A DNA stretch of 64,000 nt, from NCBI RefSeq assembly GCF_002300165.1, contig NZ_MLCE01000010.1, forward strand, positions 186,001 through 250,000, given 5' to 3'. Positions 1 through 8,500 of the stretch are shown in pieces; within the stretch, counting starts at the first letter, position 1; the number at the start of each line of letters is the position of its first letter. Source of the stretch: Streptomyces sp. Tue6028. GTDB taxonomy: Bacteria; Actinomycetota; Actinomycetes; Streptomycetales; Streptomycetaceae. The position numbers were made by a program, and so were the translations under genes. The notes under the pieces are model-generated. The model was not told the origin of the DNA. It worked only from the letters and a program-made list of their open reading frames with translations, and did no database searches.

Positions 1-1905
1 CGCCGCACGGGCGGGCTCCGCCTGGCCGGTGCGGGCCGCCGCCTCCACGAAGCAGGGGACGGCGAGCATCCGCACCGCGAAGTGACCGCGGCGCGGACCG
101 GGTCCCACCAGCGGGCCGAGTCGCGCGGCGGCCTCGGCCACCCGGCCGCGGGCCAGGTCGGCGCGGGCCCGCGCCCATTGGGCGAGTGTGGCCGCCTGCG
201 CGAGTCCGTGGGGCGCGGCGACACGTTCGGCGGCGTCGGCGTGCTCGGCGACGACGTCCGCGGAACCCTCGACCGACGCCACGAGCGCGAGGATCGCGTG
301 GTGGTGGGCCGCGAGGTTGTCCTGGCCGGCGTCACGGGCGGTGCGCAGCCCCTCCTCGGCGTGGGCGCGGGCACGGGCGTGCCGGCCGGCGCGCAGTTCG
401 GCGTAGGCCAGGCGTTCCAGCGCCTGGGCGACGAGCAGGCGCGGGCCCCTGGCCCGGGCGACGGCGAGGGCACGGGAGTTGGCCCGGCAGGCGGCCGGCA
501 GATCGCCCGCCACCAGGGCGGCGCCCCCGGCCCGCAGGAGCGTCTCCGGGCCCTGCGGGGTGGTGCAGGACGCGCCCGCCACCACCTCTCGCAGCCGCTC
601 CCGTCCGGCCTCCAGACGTCCGTGCATCACCTCGGTCATCCCCTCCCGGTACGCCGTGAGCCGACGGTCGGCGTCGGTGCCGGGCTGTACCGGAGCGGGT
701 TCCAGGGCCTCCAGGCAGGCCGCCGCGTCACCCGTCGCCCAGGCCGCCTCCATGGCGGCGAGCCGGGCGGCCTGCGCACGGCTCGCGTCGGCGGGAGCCA
801 GCAACTCGGCCGCCAGGAGCAGCGCTTCGCGTGCGTCGGCGACCGGGCCGTCCTGGAGGGCGAGCCGTCCGCCGACCAGTTCGGCCGCTCCGCGCACGGC
901 GTCCCGCGCACCCTCGTACCCGGCCTGCGCCAGCAGGTCCCGCGCGCGCCGCGGCAGCCCGGCCAGCCGGGCGTGCTCCGCGGCGTGGATCAGACGGAGG
1001 GCGCGCACACCGTCCTCGGCGGCGAGTTCGGCGGACCGCGCCCAGGCCGCCGACAGCTCCGCGGAGTCCGTCCCGACCGGCGCCCGGGCCGCGGCGGCGG
1101 CGAGGGCGTCGCCGCGGCCGGGTGCGGGTGCCGTGGCCGCCGCGGCCCGGTGGAAGAGCACGGGCAGCACATGCGGGCCCCCGGCATGGGCCTCGGCCAG
1201 CAGACGGTGGGCCTCGCGCCGCCGGGCGGGCGGCGCGGTCGCGTAGAAGGTGCGGGCCGTGCGCGGGTCCACGATGCCGATCCGGCCTCCGGTGAGCCGG
1301 ACGAGGCCCGCGGCCTCCGCCGCGTCGAGGACACCCGTGTCGAGCCCGCCCGCACCGGCGGCTCTGCGGACCACCGCGGCGTCCACTGCGGCGCCCCTCG
1401 CGCCCCGCTCCCCCTCCGCAGCCGCCAGCAGCATCAACTCGCCCTGCCCGGGAGGCCGTTCACCGGGCCACACGGCATCGCCCACGGCGGCCGGCACCGC
1501 GGAGCCGGAGGGCGTGGTGGAGCTCGCGGCGCCGGCCGACCCCCTGCGGCGGGAGCCCGGCGGTGTGTCGGTCCGGGTGGGGTCGTCCGCATCGAGTGCC
1601 GATGGGGCGGCAGAAGGCGGGCCGGTGCGGCCCCGCCCGCTCTCCGCCCGCGCCGTCGGTGGGTCCGGGAGGGGCGCCGCCGTCGCATGCGCCGCCGGGA
1701 CCGCCGTCGCGTCCACCGCCGGGGGCGGCGGCATCGGCGGCGCCGTGCCGTCCTCCGGCGGTTCGGTGCCCGCGGCGGTCGGCGCCCCGGGCGCACGGCT
1801 CCGGCTCGATGGATCCGACACCCCCCGCACGGGTGGGGGTGACGTACTCCGGCCCGCTGTCCGGAGTGGACTTCGCGCAGTCGTCATTCCGGTCACGAGC
1901 GTCAC
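1..1905 (-). CDS. LuxR/LAL-type regulator, TPR-like part, C-terminus beyond left edge
   Basis: The minus strand is open from the left edge to about 1905. After a proline- and alanine-rich N-terminus of about 145 residues, the frame reads as a winged-helix-like segment (GRIGIVDPRTARTFYATAPP) and then a long Ala/Leu/Arg helical array typical of the TPR-like half of large LuxR-family (LAL/MalT-like) regulators. The C-terminal HTH expected in that family would lie off the window, and no Walker A motif is visible, so this may be a variant without the ATPase. I chose GTG at 1905 because GGAAG sits just upstream; ATG at 1887 is an alternative. It is transcribed leftward, away from the cutinase gene. 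The regulator assignment is an inference from helical-repeat character; a helical-repeat protein of other function is possible. Confidence 0.5.
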   Translation of the reverse strand, partial: MTLVTGMTTARSPLRTAGRSTSPPPVRGVSDPSSRSRAPGAPTAAGTEPPEDGTAPPMPPPPAVDATAVPAAHATAAPLPDPPTARAESGRGRTGPPSAAPSALDADDPTRTDTPPGSRRRGSAGAASSTTPSGSAVPAAVGDAVWPGERPPGQGELMLLAAAEGERGARGAAVDAAVVRRAAGAGGLDTGVLDAAEAAGLVRLTGGRIGIVDPRTARTFYATAPPARRREAHRLLAEAHAGGPHVLPVLFHRAAAATAPAPGRGDALAAAAARAPVGTDSAELSAAWARSAELAAEDGVRALRLIHAAEHARLAGLPRRARDLLAQAGYEGARDAVRGAAELVGGRLALQDGPVADAREALLLAAELLAPADASRAQAARLAAMEAAWATGDAAACLEALEPAPVQPGTDADRRLTAYREGMTEVMHGRLEAGRERLREVVAGASCTTPQGPETLLRAGGAALVAGDLPAACRANSRALAVARARGPRLLVAQALERLAYAELRAGRHARARAHAEEGLRTARDAGQDNLAAHHHAILALVASVEGSADVVAEHADAAERVAAPHGLAQAATLAQWARARADLARGRVAEAAARLGPLVGPGPRRGHFAVRMLAVPCFVEAAARTGQAEPARAA

Positions 1906-2072
1906 GTTACTTCCGCGTAAACGAAGGCGGAAGTGCCGGGTTCGCTTGCCCCGCACGCCCGGAGGCCCCCTGTGACCAGGGAGAAGAGGGCCGTCGGGGA
2001 GGCACGGGGCGGGCGCGGGATGGGCGCGCTCCCAGACCCGGCGCACCCTGCCTGTGCGCACGCACAAGCAGT

Positions 2073-2105
2073 GCGCCCCGGGTGCCGTGAGGGCACCCCG
2101 GGCGC
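2073..2105 (-). terminator. Hairpin downstream of cutinase gene
   Basis: Two 14-base arms (GCGCCCCGGGTGCC and GGCACCCCGGGCGC, one mismatched pair) enclose a 5-base loop, starting 24 bases past the cutinase stop codon. No U-tract follows, which is normal for Streptomyces hairpin terminators. Confidence 0.55.
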
Positions 2106-2128
2106 GGACTCGACGACTCCGGGACGGG

Positions 2129-3094
2129 TCAGGAGGTGTGCGGGCAGTTGCCTCGGTACTCGTCGATCGTGAGGGACGGCCGCGGCAACGGGCAGAGGAA
2201 CTGCTCGTAGCGGGTGTCATTGTCGATGAATCGCTTCAGCCACGAAATGCTGTACTTCGCGATCGTCGTGTTCGAGCTGTTGGGCGTGAAGTGGGTGGCG
2301 CCGTTGAGCTCCAGATACGCCTTGTCGAGCGAGCTCGGCAGGCTCTCGTAGAAGGGCTCGGAGTGGGTGGCGACCGGTGCGATCGTGTCACCGTCGGCGC
2401 CGACGATCAGGGTCGGCGTCTTGATCTCCGGCCAGGTCTTGTCCAGGTTCCAGCCGGTCAGCGGGATCGCCGCCTGGAGCGAGGGACGGCTCTTCGCGGC
2501 CTCCAGCGTGCCGCCGCCGCCCATCGAGTGCCCCATGACGCCGAGCCGGCTGCTGTCGATCCTGGTCCGCACGGAACTGCTCTGCGTCAAGTAGTCGAGC
2601 GCGGCCAGCAGTTGACGGCCCCGGCTGTCGGGCTGGTCGAGGGTGGTGAGGGTGTCGATGGTGAACACCACGAAGCCCTGCGAGGCGAGCCGGGGTCCGA
2701 GCCAGGCGATGGACGACTGGTACGCGGTGTACCCGGGCGAGATGACGACCGCGCCGAAGGTGCCGTCGCTGGTCGAGGTCGGGTAGTAGACGGTGCCGCC
2801 GCCGAATCCGGACACGGACAGCGAGGAGACGGTGGTCTGCGAGACGGCGTACGACCCGCGGGCCGCCTCGATGCTCGCCTCGGTGGGCGCGGGGCCGCGC
2901 TCGTACGGGTTCGCGGCGGCCGCCTGCGCCGGGGCGGCCTGCGCTCCGGCGGCCTGCGCGGCCACCAGGCCTCCCGCGGCCAGGAGCACCGCGAGGCCGG
3001 CCCGTACGAGACGGTTCGTGGACCGGTGCGAGCGCGGGGCGGAAGGGTCGGGGCCGACGGGTGCGGCGGGGGAGGCGTTGTTCGGCTGCTGCAC
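2129..3094 (-). CDS. Secreted cutinase / polyester (PET) hydrolase-like serine hydrolase
   Basis: The product is an alpha/beta-hydrolase of 321 residues with a signal region of about 60 residues: a basic stretch, the hydrophobic core [18 protein letters not shown] and Ala-rich cleavage sites. The mature part begins near ANPYERGP, exactly as in Thermobifida/Saccharomonospora cutinases. The nucleophile is Ser190 in GHSMGGGG; the acid is Asp236 in GADGDTIAP; the base is His268 in GATHF. Tyr122 and Met191 form the oxyanion hole, Trp215 is the aromatic-clamp residue, and Cys301/Cys317 match the C-terminal disulfide. Stretches such as QSSIAW and GPRLAS also resemble the Ideonella PETase. These enzymes hydrolyse cutin, polyesters and, in several members, polyethylene terephthalate. 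The start is GTG at 3094 with GAGAGG about 11 bases upstream. PET activity is inferred from family membership and is not shown by sequence alone. Confidence 0.93.
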   Translation of the reverse strand: MQQPNNASPAAPVGPDPSAPRSHRSTNRLVRAGLAVLLAAGGLVAAQAAGAQAAPAQAAAANPYERGPAPTEASIEAARGSYAVSQTTVSSLSVSGFGGGTVYYPTSTSDGTFGAVVISPGYTAYQSSIAWLGPRLASQGFVVFTIDTLTTLDQPDSRGRQLLAALDYLTQSSSVRTRIDSSRLGVMGHSMGGGGTLEAAKSRPSLQAAIPLTGWNLDKTWPEIKTPTLIVGADGDTIAPVATHSEPFYESLPSSLDKAYLELNGATHFTPNSSNTTIAKYSISWLKRFIDNDTRYEQFLCPLPRPSLTIDEYRGNCPHTS

Positions 3095-3330
3095 GGCGGG
3101 TGCGTCCTCTCGGTGAGGGGCGACGGACCCGCGCCGCGGGTCGGTGCGCGGCCGGGGCGTGGGTGTCGGACGGCGCACGCTCCGAAGCGGCGGGGTCCGT
3201 CTCGGTGGGTTGCGGTGGCAACTGTCCGCCCGTGCCCCGGCCGCGCACATCGGCAGAATCACCGGCCTTGGCCCGCACCTGTGTCCGCGCCCCTTCCTCC
3301 CGGGGGTCCATTGGTCCGCACCTTGTGCCC

Positions 3331-3504
3331 GCGCCCGGCCCTCCCGGGGTCCCGTGGCCCACGCCCGGCCCTCCCGGGCTCCCGTGGCCCGCGCCCGGCC
3401 CTCCCGGAGACCCGCGGCCCGCACCCGTACCCACGCCCGACCCTCCCGGAGACCCGCGGCCCCCACCCGTACCCACGCCCGACCCTCCCGGAGACCCGCG
3501 GGCC
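3331..3504. repeat. GC-rich tandem repeats in cutinase upstream region
   Basis: Three tandem 30-base units (3331-3360, 3361-3390, 3391-3420) share the core CGGCCCTCCCGG. Two 42-base units follow (3421-3462, 3463-3504) that look like the same unit with 12 extra bases (roughly ACCCGTACCCAC). They fill much of the 464-base gap between the cutinase start (3094) and the MFS stop (3559). I see no convincing gene in this gap; the short frames crossing it are low-complexity Pro/Gly/Arg products of the repeats. The array may affect transcription or act as a terminator after the MFS gene. Confidence 0.85.
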
Positions 3505-3558
3505 ACGCACCACACCGGTGACGGCAGCGGCGACGGCGCAGGTCCGCCGGGGCGGTGT

Positions 3559-4806
3559 TCAGCGGGGCAGTTCGGCGCGGCGCAGGTCGCGGACGCAGAG
3601 GGTGACCACCCCGCCGAGGCCACACACCGCGGCGCTGACGACGAAGACGGGCCCGGTGCCCCACCAGCCGATCGCGGCGGCGGTCAGCGGCATGCTCAGC
3701 GGGGCGAGCCCCAGGCTCCCGATGGTGGCGACGGAGCTGACCCGGCCGAGGAAGGCGGGGTCGGCGTGGGTCTGCAGCAGCGCGCCGCACAGGGCACCGC
3801 TGAGCCCGGCGAACAGGCCGACGACCAGGGCGACTCCGACGGCCGCGGCCACGGTCGGCACGAACGCGAGCCCGCCGATGGCGACCGAGCCGGCGAGGAT
3901 CGCCACCGCGGCCACCCGGCCCGCGTACGGCAGCCTGCCGCGCACGGTGAGGAGCAGGGCCGCGGCGCCCGCGCCGATCCCGAACCCGGCGAGCACCCAG
4001 CCGATGCCGGAGGCCCCCCAGCCGCGCCGGTCGGCCAGCAGGGTCAGGCCCACGTTGAGCGGCCCTACGAAGCCGAGATCGCCGAGCGCGATGGCGACCA
4101 CGAGGGGCGCGAGGACCCGATGGCGCCGGATGTAGCCGAGGCCCTCGCGCAGGTCACGCCACGGGGTGCGCTCCGCGGCCGCGTCGTCGGCGGGCAGTTC
4201 CCGCACGCGGACGGAGACCAGCAGCGGCACGGACAAGGCGATCAGCGCCCCCGCGAGCCCGAACGCCGCGGCGGCGCCGCCGAGCGCGACGCCGAGGCCG
4301 CCGAGCGGGGCGCCGGCGACGTTGGCGAAGCGGATCGCGAGGCCCCTCATGCCCTGGACGCGGGCCAGTTGACCGCGGCTCGTGATGCGGGCCGGGAGGG
4401 CGCCGACGGCGGGCATGAAGACCGCGTCGACGGTGCCGAAGACGAGGCCCAGCAGGGCCAGCGGCCACAGCCCCGGGGAGGTAGCGAACAGCAGGGCCGC
4501 CACCGCCAGCACGGCCGCGCAGCGCACGGCGTCGCTCCCGATGACGACCTTCCGCGGTCCGAACCGGTCGGCGACCACTCCCCCGCCCAGCATCAGCAGG
4601 GCCCGCGGAATCGCGCTGACGGTCATCACGAGACCGGCCTGCGCGGGTGTCCCGGTCTGCACGGCGGCCCAGGACAGCGCGATGTAGTAGACGTTGTCGC
4701 CGATCATCGACGAGGTGTAGGCGCCGAGCCAGCGCAGTACGTTGCCGTCGCGGTGGGCGGGGCGGGCTTCGGCGGCGGGGGCCGGTGTCATGACGGTCGT
4801 GGTCAC
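3559..4806 (-). CDS. MFS transporter, probable drug or metabolite exporter
   Basis: A 415-residue membrane protein with about 12 hydrophobic segments. The MFS loop signature after TM2 is seen as [15 protein letters not shown]. The overall pattern resembles the DHA-type/enterobactin-exporter-like (MFS_3) class of multidrug or siderophore exporters. I chose GTG at 4806 because GAGAGGA lies 8 bases upstream; an ATG a few codons inside is the alternative. It lies 154 bases downstream of an ArsR-type regulator gene in the same direction, so the pair probably forms a regulator-exporter unit. Substrate cannot be read from the sequence. Confidence 0.85.
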   Translation of the reverse strand: MTTTVMTPAPAAEARPAHRDGNVLRWLGAYTSSMIGDNVYYIALSWAAVQTGTPAQAGLVMTVSAIPRALLMLGGGVVADRFGPRKVVIGSDAVRCAAVLAVAALLFATSPGLWPLALLGLVFGTVDAVFMPAVGALPARITSRGQLARVQGMRGLAIRFANVAGAPLGGLGVALGGAAAAFGLAGALIALSVPLLVSVRVRELPADDAAAERTPWRDLREGLGYIRRHRVLAPLVVAIALGDLGFVGPLNVGLTLLADRRGWGASGIGWVLAGFGIGAGAAALLLTVRGRLPYAGRVAAVAILAGSVAIGGLAFVPTVAAAVGVALVVGLFAGLSGALCGALLQTHADPAFLGRVSSVATIGSLGLAPLSMPLTAAAIGWWGTGPVFVVSAAVCGLGGVVTLCVRDLRRAELPR

Positions 4807-4960
4807 GGTCCAGGTCCTCTCAGACGCTGAGACGAGCACGGAAGGAGGCATGTGCGGGGTACGGGCCGGGAGCAGGTCCCGGGACGCGGGCGAGGTGCCG
4901 CGCGGGCGCGGCTCTCGCGCCGGACCGCGTCGCGTGCCGGACGAGGTCCCTGCGAGGGGG

Positions 4961-5560
4961 TCAGGCGCGGAACGGGAAGCCGTACAGGTGCACCGCGACG
5001 TTCTCGCGGCCTTCGGTGTCGCCGGCCTCCTCGGCCGTGCGGCCCCGCTCGTCGTACTTCCTGACGAGGTCGAGCAACTCCTCGTTGAGCTCGGCGAGTT
5101 CGGCCGCCGTCAGACGCAGGCTGGACTCGGAGTCGGAGGAGGCGGTGCGCCACTCGGGCGCCCAGGCGTGCCGCTCGTCCAGGTAGCGCCGGTAGAGGTC
5201 GGCTCGCTGGTCGACGAGGAGCCGGGCGAACGCGGTGTGCGCGGCGGCCGTCTCGGGGGCGCCGCGGAAGTCCTCGTCGTGGAAGCTCACCCCCTCGGAC
5301 GCCGGCTGCCACCACCGCTCGCGACCGTCGCCGCTGCGCGGCTGCGCCTCCTCGATCAGTCCGTGCTCCGCCAGCTTGCGCAGGTGGTAGCTCACCAGGG
5401 AGGGGGCCTCGTCGACCTGCTCCCCCAGTTGCGACGCGGTGGCCGCGCCGGCCACGTGCAGGGAGCGGTACAGATTCATCCGCAGGGGGTGCGAGAGCGC
5501 CTTGAGCGTTCCCAGATCCGAGACCCTGCGGCTCTCCTTGCGACTCTCTTCATCCGCCAT
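4961..5560 (-). CDS. ArsR-family winged-helix transcriptional regulator
   Basis: A 199-residue protein. Residues about 15-90 form a winged helix-turn-helix: LGTLKALSHPLRMNLYRSL, then ASQLGEQVDEAPSLVSYHLRKL as the HTH, then a wing ending RERWWQ. The C-terminal half is helical and acidic. No cysteine-rich metal site of the SmtB/ArsR type is visible, so it fits the non-metal subgroup that represses an adjacent transporter. The start is ATG at 5560, with GGTGAGG just upstream. A long palindrome (5574-5623) sits directly upstream, consistent with autoregulation. The MFS gene follows in the same direction and is the likely target; this is inference. Confidence 0.88.
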   Translation of the reverse strand: MADEESRKESRRVSDLGTLKALSHPLRMNLYRSLHVAGAATASQLGEQVDEAPSLVSYHLRKLAEHGLIEEAQPRSGDGRERWWQPASEGVSFHDEDFRGAPETAAAHTAFARLLVDQRADLYRRYLDERHAWAPEWRTASSDSESSLRLTAAELAELNEELLDLVRKYDERGRTAEEAGDTEGRENVAVHLYGFPFRA

Positions 5561-5573
5561 GCCCTCACCGTAG

Positions 5574-5623
5574 ATGCGAAAGGAAAGTTGCGCAACATAA
5601 ATTGCGCAACTTTTCTTTCGCAT
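5574..5623. promoter_or_regulatory. Near-perfect 50-bp palindrome, putative ArsR-type operator
   Basis: Two 22-base arms with a single mismatch flank the AT-rich 6-base spacer CATAAA. Each arm ends in the self-palindromic octamer TTGCGCAA (5588-5595 and 5602-5609, offset 14 bases). The element begins 13 bases upstream of the regulator start codon, where a dimeric winged-helix repressor would block transcription. A bidirectional terminator is possible but less likely, given the AT-rich centre and the octamer repeats. Confidence 0.7.
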
Positions 5624-5636
5624 CACTCCACGAAGA

Positions 5637-5663
5637 AGCCCCGGTCACCAGGTGACCGGGGCT
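5637..5663. terminator. Hairpin after the his operon
   Basis: A perfect inverted repeat (GCCCCGGTCACC / GGTGACCGGGGC) lies about 50 bases downstream of the hisF stop codon and just before the ArsR promoter region. It would insulate the histidine operon from the downstream regulator-exporter genes. Confidence 0.7.
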
Positions 5664-5710
5664 CGACGACGCCTGCCGGCGGGTCCGCGGCGGCGGACTC
5701 CGGCGGGAGC

Positions 5711-6466
5711 TCAGCGGACGGGATGCCCTGCCCCTCGCAGCGTCTCCTTCACCTCGCCGATCCGCAGATCCCCGAAGTGGAAGACCGACGCGGCCAGCAC
5801 CGCGTCCGCGCCCGCGTCGATGGCGGGCGGGAAGTGCGCGAGCCGGCCGGCGCCGCCGCTGGCGATCAGCGGGACGCTCACATGCTTGCGTACGGCCTCG
5901 ATCATCTCGATGTCGTACCCGTCCTTCGTGCCGTCCGCGTCCATCGAGTTGAGCAGGATCTCGCCCGCGCCCAGCTCGGCGGCGCGGTGCGCCCACTCGA
6001 CGGCGTCGATGCCCGTGCCCTTGCGGCCGCCGTGCGTGGTGACCTCGAAGGAGCCGGCCTCGGTGCGCCGGGCGTCCACGGACAGCACCAGCACCTGCCG
6101 CCCGAACCGCTCCGCGATCTCCCGGATGAGGTCGGGCCGCGCGATGGCCGCGGTGTTGACGCCGACCTTGTCCGCGCCGGCCCGCAGCAGCTTGTCCACG
6201 TCCTCGGCGGTGCGGACGCCGCCGCCCACCGTGAGCGGGATGAAGACCTGCTCGGCCGTGCGGCGCACCACGTCGTACGTGGTCTCCCGGTTGCCGGAGG
6301 ACGCCGTGATGTCGAGGAACGTCAGCTCGTCGGCGCCTTCGGCGTCGTACACCTTGGCCATCTCGACGGGGTCGCCCGCGTCGCGCAGGTTCTGGAAGTT
6401 GACCCCCTTGACGACCCGGCCGTTGTCCACGTCCAGGCAGGGGATGACGCGTACCGCGAGCGTCAT
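5711..6466 (-). CDS. hisF: Imidazole glycerol phosphate synthase, cyclase subunit HisF
   Basis: HisF (251 residues) takes ammonia from HisH and converts PRFAR into imidazole glycerol phosphate and AICAR. The (beta/alpha)8 barrel is complete. The catalytic aspartates fall in CLDVDNG (Asp12) and in VLSVDARR (about residue 131). Phosphate-binding loops are seen in LTVGGGVR and LIASGGAG. The start is ATG at 6466 with GGAGGT 8 bases upstream, overlapping the Rid-family stop by 4 bases (ATGA). It is the last his gene here; a hairpin follows at 5637-5663. hisI is not in this window. Confidence 0.98.
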   Translation of the reverse strand: MTLAVRVIPCLDVDNGRVVKGVNFQNLRDAGDPVEMAKVYDAEGADELTFLDITASSGNRETTYDVVRRTAEQVFIPLTVGGGVRTAEDVDKLLRAGADKVGVNTAAIARPDLIREIAERFGRQVLVLSVDARRTEAGSFEVTTHGGRKGTGIDAVEWAHRAAELGAGEILLNSMDADGTKDGYDIEMIEAVRKHVSVPLIASGGAGRLAHFPPAIDAGADAVLAASVFHFGDLRIGEVKETLRGAGHPVR

Positions 6467-6882
6467 GACTGCGCACCTCCGTTCTCCGCACGGGGGCGGA
6501 ACGCCTCCACCTCGACCTCGACGACCAGGCTCGGGTCGATGAAGCCGGAGACGATCAGCATGGACGTGGCGGGGCGCACGTCGTCGAAGAGCTCCTTGTG
6601 GGCGCGGCCCACCTCGTCGACGTCGCGGGCGTGGGTGATGTACATCCGCGTGCGCACCACGTGCTCGCGGCCGAGCCCCAGGGTCTTCAGCGCGTCGAGC
6701 GCCGCCCGGAAGGCGTTGACCGCCTGCTCGTACGGCGTGCCCGCGTCTATCACGCCACCGACCACGGAGGTGCAACCGGAGACCAGGACCAGGCCGTTGG
6801 GCAGTTCCACGGCCCGCGAGTAGCCGACCGCGTCCTCGAACGGACCGCCCGAGGAGATCCGCCGTACTCCGTCGTCGGTCAT
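6463..6882 (-). CDS. Rid (YjgF/YER057c/UK114) family protein inside the his operon
   Basis: A 139-residue single-domain Rid protein ([36 protein letters not shown]). Canonical RidA deaminates enamine/imine intermediates using an Arg in a PARS..VEVARLP-like segment. Here the aligned stretch reads [15 protein letters not shown] and that Arg is missing, so it probably belongs to a Rid subgroup without classical deaminase activity. It overlaps the priA stop and the hisF start by 4 bases each, so translation is coupled to the pathway. The role could be handling a reactive histidine or purine intermediate, but that is inference. Confidence 0.88.
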   Translation of the reverse strand: MTDDGVRRISSGGPFEDAVGYSRAVELPNGLVLVSGCTSVVGGVIDAGTPYEQAVNAFRAALDALKTLGLGREHVVRTRMYITHARDVDEVGRAHKELFDDVRPATSMLIVSGFIDPSLVVEVEVEAFRPRAENGGAQS

Positions 6883-7607
6883 ACGGAGACCGCCTCCAGC
6901 GCCTCTTCCAGCGTGAACGCCTTGGCGTACAGGGCCTTGCCGACGATCGAGCCCTCGACGCCCAGGGGCACCAGCTCGGCGATGGCCCGCAGGTCGTCCA
7001 GGGAGGACACGCCGCCGGAGGCCACGACCGGGCGGTCCGTCGCCGCGCACACGTTCCTCAGCAGTTCCAGGTTCGGGCCCTGGAGCGTGCCGTCCTTGGC
7101 GATGTCGGTGACCACGTACCGCGCGCAGCCCTCGGAGTTCAGTCGCTCCAGCGTCTCGTAGAGGTCGCCGCCGTCGCGGGTCCAGCCGCGGCCGCGCAGC
7201 GTGGTGCCGCGGACGTCGAGCCCGACCGCGATCTTGTCGCCGTGCTCGGCGATGACCTTGGCGACCCACTCGGGGGTCTCCAGCGCCGCGGTGCCGAGGT
7301 TGACGCGGGTGCAGCCGGTGGCGAGGGCCGCGGCGAGCGTGTCGTCGTCGCGGATGCCGCCGGACAGCTCCACCTTGATGTCCATGGCCTTGGCGACCTC
7401 GGCGATCAGGGCGCGGTTGTCGCCGGTGCCGAAGGCGGCGTCCAGGTCGACGAGGTGCAGCCACTCGGCGCCCGCGCTCTGCCAGGCGAGGGCGGCCTCC
7501 AGGGGGGAGCCGTAGGACGTCTCGGTACCGGACTCGCCGTGCACCAGGCGGACGGCCTGCCCGTCGCGGACGTCGACGGCGGGGAGGAGTTCGAGCTTCG
7601 AAGCCAT
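6879..7607 (-). CDS. priA: PriA: bifunctional HisA/TrpF isomerase
   Basis: A 242-residue phosphoribosyl isomerase with a (beta/alpha)8 barrel. In actinomycetes this enzyme converts both ProFAR (histidine pathway) and PRA (tryptophan pathway), replacing a separate trpF. The catalytic aspartates lie in LPAVDVRDG (Asp12) and in [10 protein letters not shown] (about residue 131); phosphate loops are LSGGIRDDD and VASGGVSS. The start is ATG at 7607, sharing one base with the hisH stop (TGATG). The bifunctional assignment follows from the actinobacterial lineage and these motifs. Confidence 0.96.
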   Translation of the reverse strand: MASKLELLPAVDVRDGQAVRLVHGESGTETSYGSPLEAALAWQSAGAEWLHLVDLDAAFGTGDNRALIAEVAKAMDIKVELSGGIRDDDTLAAALATGCTRVNLGTAALETPEWVAKVIAEHGDKIAVGLDVRGTTLRGRGWTRDGGDLYETLERLNSEGCARYVVTDIAKDGTLQGPNLELLRNVCAATDRPVVASGGVSSLDDLRAIAELVPLGVEGSIVGKALYAKAFTLEEALEAVSV

Positions 7608-8248
7608 CAGAGGGTTCCGATCCAGTTGTTCAGCAGCTGCGCTCCGGCGTCGCCGGACTTCTCGGGGTGGAACTGCGTGGCCCACAGGGCGCCGTTCTCG
7701 ACAGCGGCCACGAAGGGCTCGCCGTACCTCGACCAGGTGACCTTGGGTGCGCGCATCGCCGGGTTCGCGACTTCCAGGGACCAGTCGTGGACGGCGTAGG
7801 AGTGCACGAAGTAGAAGCGGGCGTCGGCGTCGAGGCCCGCGAAGAGCTCCGAGCCCGCCGGCGCCTCGACCGTGTTCCAGCCCATGTGGGGCACCACGTC
7901 GGCCTGGAGCGGTCCGACCGTGCCGGGCCACTCGTCCAGGCCCTCGGCCTCCACGCCGTGCTCGATGCCGCGGGCGAAGAGGATCTGCATGCCGACGCAG
8001 ATGCCCATCACCGGGCGGCCGCCGGAGAGCCGGCGGCCGATGATCCAGTCGCCACGGGCCTCCTTGAGACCCTTCATGCAGGCGGCGAAGGCGCCGACGC
8101 CGGGCACCAGCAGCCCGTCCGCGTTCATGGCGGTGTCGAAGTCGCGGGTGATCTCGACCTCGGCGCCCGCGCGGGCGAGGGCCCGCTCGGCGGACCGTAC
8201 GTTCCCGAAGCCGTAGTCGAAGACGACGACCTTCTTCGGGTCGCTCAC
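7607..8248 (-). CDS. hisH: Imidazole glycerol phosphate synthase, glutamine amidotransferase subunit HisH
   Basis: A class I glutaminase of 213 residues that supplies ammonia to HisF. The nucleophile is Cys84 in MGICVGMQ, and the His/Glu pair is in FHPEKS near the C-terminus. The oxyanion strand reads PGVGAF. I chose GTG at 8248 because GGAGGT lies 6 bases upstream; it overlaps the stop of the small membrane ORF by 4 bases (GTGA). The partner HisF lies two genes downstream in the same operon. Confidence 0.97.
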   Translation of the reverse strand: MSDPKKVVVFDYGFGNVRSAERALARAGAEVEITRDFDTAMNADGLLVPGVGAFAACMKGLKEARGDWIIGRRLSGGRPVMGICVGMQILFARGIEHGVEAEGLDEWPGTVGPLQADVVPHMGWNTVEAPAGSELFAGLDADARFYFVHSYAVHDWSLEVANPAMRAPKVTWSRYGEPFVAAVENGALWATQFHPEKSGDAGAQLLNNWIGTL

Positions 8249-8409
8249 GCCCACACCTCCAGCCGCATGACGCCCGCGACGAGACACATCGCGGCACCGA
8301 TGGAGAGCAGCACGATGAGGCTCCGCGGCATCTTCTGCTTGGCGAAGGAGTAGACGCCGCCGAGGAGGAAGAGTCCGACGACGATCAGGATGCTCGACAG
8401 GCCGGTCAC
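8245..8409 (-). CDS. Small two-helix membrane protein between hisB and hisH
   Basis: A 54-residue ORF from GTG at 8409 (GGAAAG about 6 bases upstream) to a stop that overlaps the hisH start by 4 bases. It has two hydrophobic helices, [14 protein letters not shown] and [17 protein letters not shown], joined by a short basic loop (FAKQKMPRS). The overlap arrangement and clean codon use argue that it is a real, translated gene. I do not recognise its function. Its position between soluble his enzymes suggests translational coupling to hisH or an accessory role. Confidence 0.75.
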   Translation of the reverse strand: MTGLSSILIVVGLFLLGGVYSFAKQKMPRSLIVLLSIGAAMCLVAGVMRLEVWA

Positions 8410-8500
8410 AGTGTCTTTCCGTTCGCTTCTGCGCCCCGGCGGCGCGGCGGCCGGGGCATCGTCATCGTCGTCCGCGGCCCGGCGGCCGCACGTGCGCCGC

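Noticed and set aside
82..1842. 586-residue open frame on the plus strand
   Set aside because: It is Arg/Gly/Ala-rich with no domain, and the opposite strand reads as a coherent helical-repeat regulator; this is a typical high-GC shadow frame.
1918..1920. TTA (bldA-dependent) Leu codon in the left-edge regulator
   Set aside because: The codon lies upstream of the chosen start at 1905, so it is probably not translated.
1902..2096. 64-residue minus-strand frame next to the cutinase terminator
   Set aside because: No ribosome site, overlaps the terminator hairpin and the probable regulator start, and has random-looking composition.
3331..3504. Possible CRISPR-like array
   Set aside because: The units are contiguous without unique spacers and the region lacks cas genes, so it is a minisatellite.
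3259..3513. 84-residue minus-strand Gly/Arg repeat protein
   Set aside because: It is generated by translating the tandem repeats; no ribosome site or conservation signal is visible.
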